A stretch of 64,000 nucleotides of DNA from Methylotenera versatilis 301. GTDB lineage: Bacteria; Pseudomonadota; Gammaproteobacteria; Burkholderiales; Methylophilaceae. The position numbers and the translations under genes are program-made. Where the stretch lies: assembly GCF_000093025.1 (NCBI RefSeq), contig NC_014207.1:248001-312000 (forward strand), in the 5' to 3' direction. Shown here in pieces: positions 52,741-61,175 of this stretch. The notes beneath the pieces were generated by a model, which saw nothing but the letters and a program-made list of their open reading frames with translations, searched no databases and had not been told where the DNA came from. Positions within the stretch are counted from its first letter, which is position 1. The number at the start of each line of letters is the position of its first letter.

Positions 52741-52779
52741 AGTCATTCATCCCATTGAGCCCCAATTTAAGGGCAGTAC

Positions 52780-53715
52780 ATGCAATCCCACACTAAACAA
52801 GCCTCACGCGATGCCTTGATTGGCGCATTGATGGTGCTGGCTGCGGCCGTCACTGTGTCATCTAAAGCGATTATGGTGAAACTCGCCTATGCTTATGCTG
52901 AACCATTCCCCGTAGACGCTTCTACACTAATCGCTTTGCGCATGGCATTTTCAGCGCCGTTTTTTATTGCATTGGCGATTTGGGCGAGGGCATCGGATGC
53001 AGTGCCAACAATATCAAGCCAAGATGCTTGGGCAATTGCTTTGTTGGGTATTCTAGGTGGCTATGGCCCGATGCTGTTAGATTTTGCAGGTTTAGTCTAT
53101 GTGACTGCTGGATTAGAGCGAATCATTTTATATATCTATCCTACCATCGTGGTTTTGCTAAGTGCGGCGATGTTCAAACACCATATCGGTAAACGCGTTT
53201 ACTTTGCTTTATTGGCCACCTATGCGGGTGTAGCTTTGGTGGTTGGGCATGATGTGCTTACCGTTAAATCGGGCTCCGCAGAAACCATACTCGGTGCAAG
53301 TTTGGTCGCTGCTAGCGCCGTGGCCTATGCTGCTTATTTAATCGCGAGTGGCAGATTGATTCCACGGGTAGGCGCTTCGTTGTTCACTGCTTATACGATG
53401 CTAGCAGCCACCGTAGCAAGCGCGGCGCATTATGCTACTACCTCGCATCAGGTGACGATATTGCATTTGCCTACGCAAGTTTACTTACTTAGCATGTTAA
53501 TGGCGGTGGTTGCCACAGTGCTTCCTGCAATTTTGTTGAATGTTGGCATCCATAAAATTGGCAGTAGTAAAGCCGCACTCATTAGCTCAATCGGCCCAGT
53601 ATCGACGATATTTTTAGCCAGCATATTTTTGGGTGAAGGTATTACCTTACTGCAATTAGCGGGTACGTGTTTGGTATTGATAGGAGTACTGGTGATTAGT
53701 TTAGGAAAAAAATAG
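52780..53715 (+). CDS. EamA-family (DMT) exporter
   Basis: Inner-membrane transporter of 311 residues with about ten hydrophobic segments in two EamA repeats (about 12-150 and 170-308). Typical parts are MVLAAAVTVSSKAIMVKLAY at the start, YVTAGLERIILYIYPTIVVL between, and ISSIGPVSTIFLASIFLGEG at the end. Known members export amino acids such as threonine, cysteine or aromatic residues, or other metabolites. AAGGG (52769-52773) precedes the ATG. The upstream attenuator-like leader suggests control by translation state. Confidence 0.88.
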   Translation: MQSHTKQASRDALIGALMVLAAAVTVSSKAIMVKLAYAYAEPFPVDASTLIALRMAFSAPFFIALAIWARASDAVPTISSQDAWAIALLGILGGYGPMLLDFAGLVYVTAGLERIILYIYPTIVVLLSAAMFKHHIGKRVYFALLATYAGVALVVGHDVLTVKSGSAETILGASLVAASAVAYAAYLIASGRLIPRVGASLFTAYTMLAATVASAAHYATTSHQVTILHLPTQVYLLSMLMAVVATVLPAILLNVGIHKIGSSKAALISSIGPVSTIFLASIFLGEGITLLQLAGTCLVLIGVLVISLGKK

Positions 53716-53726
53716 CTGCACCCTAA

Positions 53727-56700
53727 TCAGTCTGTAAGTGGTGTTATCGGTTTAGTTTTTTTAAGCCTACCCATGACTAACGAATAAGCCGCAGGCACTA
53801 CAACTAAGGTTAACAAGGTTGACGAAATCATCCCGCCAATAATCGCGACTGATAGCGGTTTGTTGGTTTCAGAGCCCGCGCCTAAGCCTAGCGCTGCTGG
53901 TAACAGCGCTAGAATAATGGTGAGTGAGGTCATTACAACTGGGCGCAGGCGAATAGGGCAGGCTTCCTTAAGAGCGTCGTTAATACTGGCGCCTTTTTCT
54001 ACCAGCTGATTGGTCAGGTCGACCAGCAGAATAGAATTTTTGGCGACTAAGCCTATCAGCAATACCAAGCCTATCATTGAGTAGATGTTTAAAGTATTGC
54101 CTGTCATAAGTAGGGCAATCAAGCCGCCAATGATGGCGAGCGGCTGTGCCAGCATGATGAATAGTGGCTGTATAAATGAGTTGAACTGGCTGGCGAGTAC
54201 CATATAGAGCAAAAGGAAACCGAGAGCGAATACAAACTTGATGTTTTTCATGGTTTTGCCAAACTCTTCTGCTTGGCCTGTAAGTTTGAGCGTGTAATCA
54301 GGCGGCACAATTTTGGCCGCGGTGGCTTTAACGATGTCGACAGCTTCGCCAAGAGGAACCGCGGGATTTGCATAAAAATTGACTGCATATTGCAAGTCAT
54401 AGCGACCAATCACAGCGGCGCCTAACTCTTTACTAAAGCTTGCAACTGCGTCGATTCTGACTAATTCACCAGTGCTGCTGCGTAGATAAATTTTGTTTAA
54501 ATCAGCGATGCTTTCAAGTTCAGAGTCATTGGCTTTTATGCGGATGTCGTAACGCTGGCCGTCGCCATTCAACTCATTGTATTTGGCTATATTGATGCCG
54601 CCTGCATAGAGTGAAACCGCTGTAGCGATATCATTGGCGCTAATGCCAAGAGCGGATGCTCTGGTGCGGTCAATCTGCATATTGAGTTGCGGTAAGTCTA
54701 GCTGAACATCGACATCGACCTTGCCAATGTCGCTATTGGCACCTAACTCTCGCTGTAATAATTGCGAAATGCGGCCAATTTCTTGCAAATTTACCCCAGT
54801 GAGATTGAATTGGAGTTTTTCTGACCGTTGACCTCGCGTGATCGAGCTAGGTGAGGGAATAGCGCGTACACCAGGAATTTGATCTAATTCCTTTTTCAAT
54901 TCCTTAATCAGGGTTTGTTGGCTTTTAGCGCGCTCTTCTTTTGGCTTTAAACGTACATTGACGTTGCCTTGGTTAACTTGTCCACGTGAGCCTGCGCCTA
55001 TCGTGGCAAAGTAACTATCTATCTCACTTTTATGCTTAGCAAGGGTTGCCTCTACTAATTTTAAGCGTGAATTGGTGTAGTCCAGACTTGAGCCAAGCGG
55101 TGTTTTAATATTGATGGTAAAGCTTCCTTCGTCGGTCTCTGGTACAAAATCTTTCTCTACATATTTAAGTGAGTAAAATCCGCTCACAGCGACAAAGATC
55201 AGCGTGATTAACAACACTAAGCCACGATGGTTGAGTGATGAGTAAAGAAGCTTTTTGTATACTTCATCCATGCGACCTAATATGCGACCAACCGCTTTGT
55301 AAAGCGCATTTTCATTGTGGGTGACGCTCAAATACCGCGAACACAACATAGGTGTAAGTGTGAGAGAAACCAGCAGCGATACCAGTACGCCGAATGTCAC
55401 CACCACAGCAAACGATTTAAAAAACATGCCGATAATGCCATCCATAAAAATCACGGGTGCGAAGATACAAACGAGTGAGGCAGAGGAGGCTAGTACAGCA
55501 AATACCACTTCGTTACTGCCTAGAATAGTGGTTTTGGTACGGAATGCGGCAACGGCTAGTGGATTTTTTAAATCGGCTGCGCTAATACCTTCGCCAACTT
55601 CACCTTCCATGTGACGCAAGATGCTTTCACGCACCACAATGGCATCGTCGACCACCACGCCAATCAGCAATAGCAAGGCAAGCAAGGTCATGCTATTAAA
55701 GGTGTAGCCGGCAAAATACATCACGGCAATTGCGCCTAAAAGTGATACTGGAATTTCTAAACAGATCATTACAGTAGAGCTAAATGAGCGCATGAAGATT
55801 AATACAATCAGCGCGGCAAATAATGTACCTTCTACCAAATGCTCTTTAAGTGAAGCGACTAATTGGTTGATGAAAATACCATCATTAGTGGAAATTTCCA
55901 ACACCATGCCTGCTGGTAAATTCGGGCGAACGTCTGTTTCTAGTCTGTGTTCAACTTCTTTAATAATGTCGACAGTGTTGGCATTGGCGATTTTTATCAT
56001 ACCGATACCAACCGTAGGCTTACCGTTATAACGCGCTATTTGGCGGTTATCCGAAATGCCATCCTCCAGCGTTGCAACATCTTTTAGGCGGATAGGCGCA
56101 CCCGCTTTATCAACAATGACCATGTTGGCTAGGTCTGTCATTTTATGAAACTCAAGATCTAGTTTTAGCAACTGTTCTGCTTGTGAACTCACTAAAAATC
56201 CACCTGGAAGCTGCACATGCTCACGATTAAACGCTGTGATTAAGTCATTGGCGGTGAGTTTGTAGGCCGCCATGCGCTCAGGCTGAATATAGACGCGAAT
56301 CACACGATCTCTACGGCCACCTAAAGTGACTTCACCTACGCCATTGATGGTTTCAAATTTCTTTTTCAGCACATTACTGGCGTATAAGTTGAGCTGTTGT
56401 ATGGTGCGATCACCACTCAATGCTAGCCAGATAACGGGTGATGCGTTGGAGTCAACTTTTTGTACTACAGGTGGGTCAGTGTCCGTTGGTAAACGACGCA
56501 CTACTTGATTTACTTTGGATTGCACCTCGTTGTAAGCCACATCAATATTTTTACTCAGTGCAAAAGTAATGCTGATGCTGGAGACCCCTGGCGACGAGGC
56601 GGACTGAATATGCTCAATACCCGGCGTAGTGTTAATGGCAGATTCAATGACACTAGTAATGCTGGTATCAATCACGTCAGGATTAGCGCCGCGTAAAGTG

Positions 56701-56846
56701 GTATTGACCGTGATGACAGGGAAATCAATCGATGGCACGCGGTCTACACCAATGCGCTGGTATGCAATGATGCCGAAAAGAATAATCACGCCAGAGACCA
56801 TCCAAGCGAGAACGTGGCGTTTAATGGATAGTTCAGGCAATGTCAT
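53727..56846 (-). CDS. RND-family efflux pump inner-membrane subunit
   Basis: AcrB/MdtC-type H+-driven exporter of 1039 residues, the usual length. It opens with LSIKRHVLAWMVSGVIILFG, contains IDFPVITV, the membrane signature LLLIGVVVDDAIVVRESILR with the paired Asp residues of the proton relay, and SLTLTPMLCSRYL. Its C-terminal half ends with LVLLIGLVAKNSILLVDLTN and RLRPVVMTSLTIILALLPAA. Twelve membrane segments and two periplasmic loops are expected. The adaptor gene lies 25 bases upstream. No outer-membrane TolC-type gene is in the window. Substrates are unknown. Confidence 0.93.
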   Translation of the reverse strand: MTLPELSIKRHVLAWMVSGVIILFGIIAYQRIGVDRVPSIDFPVITVNTTLRGANPDVIDTSITSVIESAINTTPGIEHIQSASSPGVSSISITFALSKNIDVAYNEVQSKVNQVVRRLPTDTDPPVVQKVDSNASPVIWLALSGDRTIQQLNLYASNVLKKKFETINGVGEVTLGGRRDRVIRVYIQPERMAAYKLTANDLITAFNREHVQLPGGFLVSSQAEQLLKLDLEFHKMTDLANMVIVDKAGAPIRLKDVATLEDGISDNRQIARYNGKPTVGIGMIKIANANTVDIIKEVEHRLETDVRPNLPAGMVLEISTNDGIFINQLVASLKEHLVEGTLFAALIVLIFMRSFSSTVMICLEIPVSLLGAIAVMYFAGYTFNSMTLLALLLLIGVVVDDAIVVRESILRHMEGEVGEGISAADLKNPLAVAAFRTKTTILGSNEVVFAVLASSASLVCIFAPVIFMDGIIGMFFKSFAVVVTFGVLVSLLVSLTLTPMLCSRYLSVTHNENALYKAVGRILGRMDEVYKKLLYSSLNHRGLVLLITLIFVAVSGFYSLKYVEKDFVPETDEGSFTINIKTPLGSSLDYTNSRLKLVEATLAKHKSEIDSYFATIGAGSRGQVNQGNVNVRLKPKEERAKSQQTLIKELKKELDQIPGVRAIPSPSSITRGQRSEKLQFNLTGVNLQEIGRISQLLQRELGANSDIGKVDVDVQLDLPQLNMQIDRTRASALGISANDIATAVSLYAGGINIAKYNELNGDGQRYDIRIKANDSELESIADLNKIYLRSSTGELVRIDAVASFSKELGAAVIGRYDLQYAVNFYANPAVPLGEAVDIVKATAAKIVPPDYTLKLTGQAEEFGKTMKNIKFVFALGFLLLYMVLASQFNSFIQPLFIMLAQPLAIIGGLIALLMTGNTLNIYSMIGLVLLIGLVAKNSILLVDLTNQLVEKGASINDALKEACPIRLRPVVMTSLTIILALLPAALGLGAGSETNKPLSVAIIGGMISSTLLTLVVVPAAYSLVMGRLKKTKPITPLTD

Positions 56847-56871
56847 GTGCTGTTTACTTTAGCTTTAAGCG

Positions 56872-58017
56872 TTACGGTGCGGTTTTTTTACTAGGTTGAT
56901 TGGCTGCTTTATCGGTATTTGCACCTGCTGAAACATCCGCAACTTTAATGGCAGTGTCGTCAGTTAAAAACCCAGCGCCATCAACAACGATAGTGTCATT
57001 TTCATTGACACCGCTGAGCAACTCTACCATGCCATTTTGGTGCGAACCTGTTTTCACAACGGCCTGATAGGCTTTGTTATTGCGCACTACATAAACGACT
57101 TCGCCAGCAGGGCGCAACACGATACTTTGCTCTGGCACCATCATTGCGGCAGCCTGTTCACCAAGCACAACGGTACCCGTCACACTGGCACCAGGCTGCC
57201 AATCTGGCGAACCTAGTATGTCAGCAATCACATCAACGGTACGGCTGCCTTCAACTATCATTGGTTTTAAATCGTGAATTGTACTTTTAACGACGGTTTC
57301 ACTGGTTGGAGAAGTGAGACGTACTTCTAAACCAGGTTTGAGTTTTGCTGCAATGTACTCAGGAAAAGGCAGGTGTGCACGTAGATGCTGCTTAGAAACG
57401 ATCATAATGATGGGGTCACCCACTTTTACAAACTCACCGTCATCAACCAATTTCTTTTCAACGTTGCCGCTGGCTGGCGCATAGATTTTGGTTTTGCTAC
57501 TGCTGTGGTTAATGCTGCCAACACGGGCTTTAGCACCAACTAATTGCTCTTTTAATACATTCTGTTGCGCCACTTCATTATCAACCGCATTTTGCGAGAT
57601 AAACTTCTTATTCACCAATGCTTGGTTGCGCTCAACGGTTTTGACTTGGTTCGATAATAACGCTTCAATACGCGCGACTTCAGCTTGCGCTTCGTTACGT
57701 TGCATACCGAAGTCAGATGCATCTAACGTAGCAACGAGTTGGCCTTGTTTGACCGCTTCACCAGTATTCACATGAATTTTAACGACGCGGGCAGCGACTT
57801 CAGCAGAAAGTGTGGGATTTGTTAATCCTTCAAGCGTACCAATAGCTTCTTCACTGGTTTCAACGGCTTGATTTTTCACTTGAGTGATCGTCACCAGCGT
57901 TGGTTTTGCGCTTTTTTTATCGGTTTCAGATTTTTCTGAAGAGGCATCTTTAGCGCCACAAGCAATTATTAAGGTAGAAAGTAATACGATAAAGAAAAAT
58001 CGGGTATTTTTTTGCAT
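56872..58017 (-). CDS. RND efflux membrane-fusion (adaptor) lipoprotein
   Basis: Periplasmic adaptor of 381 residues linking the RND pump to an outer-membrane channel. The N-terminus is a lipoprotein signal (LLSTLIIACG, acylated Cys20). Halves of the lipoyl/biotinyl domain (VKIHVNTGEAVKQGQLVATL and KIYAPASGNVEKKLVDDG) flank a short coiled-coil hairpin (about 105-165). Beta-barrel and membrane-proximal parts follow, with VPEQSIVLRPAGEVVYVVRN. The C-terminus is a Lys/Pro/Asn-rich tail. Confidence 0.92.
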   Translation of the reverse strand: MQKNTRFFFIVLLSTLIIACGAKDASSEKSETDKKSAKPTLVTITQVKNQAVETSEEAIGTLEGLTNPTLSAEVAARVVKIHVNTGEAVKQGQLVATLDASDFGMQRNEAQAEVARIEALLSNQVKTVERNQALVNKKFISQNAVDNEVAQQNVLKEQLVGAKARVGSINHSSSKTKIYAPASGNVEKKLVDDGEFVKVGDPIIMIVSKQHLRAHLPFPEYIAAKLKPGLEVRLTSPTSETVVKSTIHDLKPMIVEGSRTVDVIADILGSPDWQPGASVTGTVVLGEQAAAMMVPEQSIVLRPAGEVVYVVRNNKAYQAVVKTGSHQNGMVELLSGVNENDTIVVDGAGFLTDDTAIKVADVSAGANTDKAANQPSKKTAP

Positions 58018-58050
58018 ATTTTAGGTAGTAATCGTTTCTTAATTTAGATT

Positions 58051-58596
58051 TTAATTTTTATGTATTTTATCTACTTGAGACCAATCAAAATAGGGTCCAG
58101 GATCTGTTTTGCGTATGGGTGCAATATCAGAATGTCCCACTATAGCTTGAATCGGGTAAGCGTTAGTCAGGCTTGCTATCAATTCTTTAAGTGTAAGGTA
58201 CTGCGCTGGCTCAAATGCTTCAAAGTCTGAACCTTCAAGCTCTATTCCGACCGAGAAATCGTTACAACGTTCCCGACCATCCCAGTTTGATACACCCGCA
58301 TGCCAAGCACGGTCTAGGCAAGATACAAACTGTACGAGTTTGCCATCACGTCGAATAAGAAAGTGTGACGATACTTTACGTGTGTATATTTCTGCGTAGT
58401 AAGGATGTTCGTTCGGATTAAGGCAATTAGTAAATAATTCAATAATGCCGTTACCACCATACTGGCTGGGCGGTAGGCTAATGTTGTGAATGACGATTAA
58501 GCTGATTTCGCTCTCAGGTCTAATGTCAAAGTTAGGCGATGCGATATATTGCGCGTTAGTCGCCATACCAGCTTCGTTGATTGCATAATATTTCAT
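58051..58596 (-). CDS. ampD: 1,6-anhydro-N-acetylmuramyl-L-alanine amidase AmpD
   Basis: Cytoplasmic zinc amidase for recycling cell-wall muropeptides. I start it at ATG 58596 (181 residues), since the 21 residues upstream to 58659 are not family-like. Zinc ligands: His in SLIVIHNISLPP, His in VGHSDIAPIRKTDPGPYFDW and Asp of that KTDPG. The central SSHFLIRRDGKLVQFVSCLD and RAWHAGVSNWDGRERCNDFS blocks are standard. In many bacteria its loss raises AmpC beta-lactamase; no ampC/ampR is present here. Confidence 0.93.
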   Translation of the reverse strand: MKYYAINEAGMATNAQYIASPNFDIRPESEISLIVIHNISLPPSQYGGNGIIELFTNCLNPNEHPYYAEIYTRKVSSHFLIRRDGKLVQFVSCLDRAWHAGVSNWDGRERCNDFSVGIELEGSDFEAFEPAQYLTLKELIASLTNAYPIQAIVGHSDIAPIRKTDPGPYFDWSQVDKIHKN

Positions 58597-58703
58597 AGTT
58601 CTTAATTTTATGCGAAATTTAGTTAGAAATTGAAGTATTCCGATAAAATGTCGGCACAAACAAATATTTACTCCAAATTTTGCAATAGTTAGGGAAGAGT
58701 CAG

Positions 58704-59705
58704 ATGGTATTTTTAGAGTTATTCGTCATGCTGATCGTGATTTTAATCGCGGCAGAGGTATTCACCAACGCGCTAGAACACTTGGGCGAAAAGCTTGGTA
58801 TTTCTGAAGGCGTGACGGGCTCTATCTTTGCTGCAGTTGGCACTGCGTTGCCCGAAACCATGGTGCCTTTACTTGCTTTGTTGGCAGGTACACAAAATGT
58901 CGCGACCAACGAAGAAATTGGCGTAGGTTCAATTTTAGGCGCACCTTTGATGCTAGCGACTTTATCCATTTCACTCATGGCGATTTCGGTATGGAAGCGT
59001 CGCGGCACGCAAGGTCACTTAAGACCAGAGCGCACTGGCTTAACACGTGACCTTAACTTTTTTATTGCGGCATTTACTTTTGCAGCAGTTGCCATGTACG
59101 TGCCTCACACCTTAACAACGGTGCGTTATGGCTTGGGTGCTTGCATGGTATTGATTTATGTTATTTACGTGATGATGACGATTAATGCTTCAAAAGCCTT
59201 GGTGGAAGACGGCCATGCGACAGAAGCAGGCGGCGACATGTTCTTATGTAAAACGGGTTTGCCAAATAATATGGTAGTGGTGGTTATTCAGTTGTTGTTA
59301 GGACTGGGCTTGTTGATTGCGGGCGCTAAAGGCTTTATTCACGGTGTTGAGGCAGCCTCTCACATCATGGGTATTTCAGCATTGTTACTGTCTTTACTGA
59401 TTATTCCGATTGCTACAGAATTACCTGAAAAAGTGAACAGTATTTTATGGATACGCAAAGGCAAAGATACTTTGGCATTCGGTAATATTACTGGCGCCAT
59501 GGTATTTCAAGGTACTTTGCTACCTGCGATTGGTATTATGCTAACGCCTTGGGAGCCGCGCAAAGAAGTGGTGTTAGGTATTGCCATGACCTTGCTTGCG
59601 TCAATCTGGTTGCGATATTTAGTTGCTAAAGGCGGTATCAGAGTTTGGCATTTGCTGGTGAATGGTGCGATGTATGTGACTTATTTGGTGCTAGTGTTAA
59701 GTTAA
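58704..59705 (+). CDS. Sodium/calcium exchanger (CaCA) family protein
   Basis: Membrane antiporter of 333 residues with two homologous halves, each with one alpha motif: FAAVGTALPETMVPLLALLA (about 43-62) and IIPIATELPEKVNSILWIRK (about 234-253). The acidic residues in these motifs bind cations in the family. About ten hydrophobic segments surround them. The start follows GGGAAGAG at good spacing. The second motif has TELPE in place of TSLPE, so the ion may not be Ca2+. A hairpin separates its end from pilR. Confidence 0.85.
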   Translation: MVFLELFVMLIVILIAAEVFTNALEHLGEKLGISEGVTGSIFAAVGTALPETMVPLLALLAGTQNVATNEEIGVGSILGAPLMLATLSISLMAISVWKRRGTQGHLRPERTGLTRDLNFFIAAFTFAAVAMYVPHTLTTVRYGLGACMVLIYVIYVMMTINASKALVEDGHATEAGGDMFLCKTGLPNNMVVVVIQLLLGLGLLIAGAKGFIHGVEAASHIMGISALLLSLLIIPIATELPEKVNSILWIRKGKDTLAFGNITGAMVFQGTLLPAIGIMLTPWEPRKEVVLGIAMTLLASIWLRYLVAKGGIRVWHLLVNGAMYVTYLVLVLS

Positions 59706-59733
59706 AAGTATTAGCCTAAACTGCTTATTAGAT

Positions 59734-59769
59734 TGATGCCTAGTTAGACTGACGCTTAACTAGGCATCA
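59734..59769. terminator. Hairpin between convergent exchanger and pilR genes
   Basis: TGATGCCTAGTTA (59734-59746) pairs perfectly with TAACTAGGCATCA (59757-59769), 13 bp around a 10-base loop. It overlaps the pilR stop codon. There is no T-tract on either side, so it may act with Rho or protect 3' ends and is not an intrinsic terminator of standard form. Confidence 0.5.
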
Positions 59770-61169
59770 TCGTTTTCAAAGTCTGGGTCTAAATCACTTT
59801 CTTTAGCCAAGCCCAGCTTAGATAACCTGTAACGCAAAGTGCGAAAGCTTACGCCAAGCAACTTCGCCGCCGCTGTCTTGTTGTTATTAGTTTTCTCTAA
59901 TGCCTTAACGATCGCTTTTTTCTCAACGTCTTCAAGGTAATCAGGTAAATTGAGGTCTAATGGTTTTTCGCCATTAAACGTTGAGTTCTTCTGCGTGTTT
60001 AATCCTGAGCTCGTAGCGCCATAGCTGCTCTCATAGCTTAAATCTTCAATGGTAATTATTTTGCCATCACTCATGGCCAAAGCTCGCTCCAGCATGTTCT
60101 CTAACTCGCGCACATTGCCAGGAAACTGCATTTTTGAGATATAGGCCTGCGCGTCGCTATCTAATTCAGGCATGCTGATTTTTTGGTAGGCGCATAGTTT
60201 TGCGAGTAATAAATTTGCTAGTAAGGGAATATCAGTTGGACGGTCGCGCAAAGAAGGCATTTTAAGTTGAATAACGTTTAGGCGGTAATACAAATCCTGC
60301 CTGAACAGCCCTGCATCCATCATTTCAGCTAGGTTTTTATGAGTGGCGCTGATAATGCGTACATCCACGGCCTCTTCATTGGTGCCGCCTACCATACGCA
60401 CTTTTTTCTCTTGAATAGCACGCAGGAGTTTAACCTGCATCGCCAGCGGTAAGTCAGCGACTTCATCTAAAAATAAAGTCCCGCCATTCGCCGCTTGAAA
60501 CATACCTTCTTTATCTTGGCTTGCGCCTGTAAAAGAACCTTTTTTGTAGCCGAAAAATTCGCTTTCCATCAAGTTTTCTGGAATCGCGCCGCAGTTCACC
60601 GCAATAAAAGCACCGTCACCCCTAGAGCTGTTCTTGTGGATGAGTTTTGCTGCAAGTTCTTTACCGCTGCCAGACTCGCCGCTAATATAAACCGGCGCTT
60701 GGCTACGCGCAAGCTTGGTGATCATTGCACGTACATGCACCATAGGCTCAGAATCACCGACCATCTCAAGTGCATCGCCTTTGCTGGTACTGGCTTGCGA
60801 TGTGAGCTTGAGTGCGAACTCGATCACTGGGCGTAATTGCTTGAGTGAAATAGGCTTACTTAGATAATCAAAAGCACCAGCTTTAAGTGCAGATACTGCA
60901 TTTTCAGCGCTGGCATGGGCGGTGATGACTGCAACTGGTAAGCCTGGGTGAAATTCATTGATGTAATTGACTAAATCCAGCCCAGTCCCGCCCGGCATTT
61001 GCATGTCTGTTAAGCACAGTGCGTATTGACGTTGTGTGAGTAAAGATTTGGCTTCTTGAATATTACTCGCACTATAAGTATCAATATCCATGCGCTCTAG
61101 GGTCATTGTGAGTAATTCACGGATATCAGTTTCGTCGTCAACGATTAAGCAGGTCAGTTTTTTTGTCAT
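59760..61169 (-). CDS. pilR: PilR-type sigma-54-dependent response regulator
   Basis: 469-residue NtrC-family activator. Receiver domain with CLIVDDETDIREL and phosphoacceptor Asp in LCLTDMQMPGGTG; AAA+ domain with Walker A SGESGSGKELAAKLIH, the sigma-54-contacting KKGSFTGASQ, Walker B GGTLFLDEVADL and the Arg-finger region LRDRPTDIPLLA. The C-terminal Fis helix-turn-helix is NKTAAAKLLGVSFRTLRYRL. In related bacteria PilR with PilS activates the pilin gene; no pilin lies in the window, so the symbol rests on similarity and the pilS pairing. Confidence 0.9.
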   Translation of the reverse strand: MTKKLTCLIVDDETDIRELLTMTLERMDIDTYSASNIQEAKSLLTQRQYALCLTDMQMPGGTGLDLVNYINEFHPGLPVAVITAHASAENAVSALKAGAFDYLSKPISLKQLRPVIEFALKLTSQASTSKGDALEMVGDSEPMVHVRAMITKLARSQAPVYISGESGSGKELAAKLIHKNSSRGDGAFIAVNCGAIPENLMESEFFGYKKGSFTGASQDKEGMFQAANGGTLFLDEVADLPLAMQVKLLRAIQEKKVRMVGGTNEEAVDVRIISATHKNLAEMMDAGLFRQDLYYRLNVIQLKMPSLRDRPTDIPLLANLLLAKLCAYQKISMPELDSDAQAYISKMQFPGNVRELENMLERALAMSDGKIITIEDLSYESSYGATSSGLNTQKNSTFNGEKPLDLNLPDYLEDVEKKAIVKALEKTNNNKTAAAKLLGVSFRTLRYRLSKLGLAKESDLDPDFENDDA

Positions 61170-61175
61170 GCGCTA

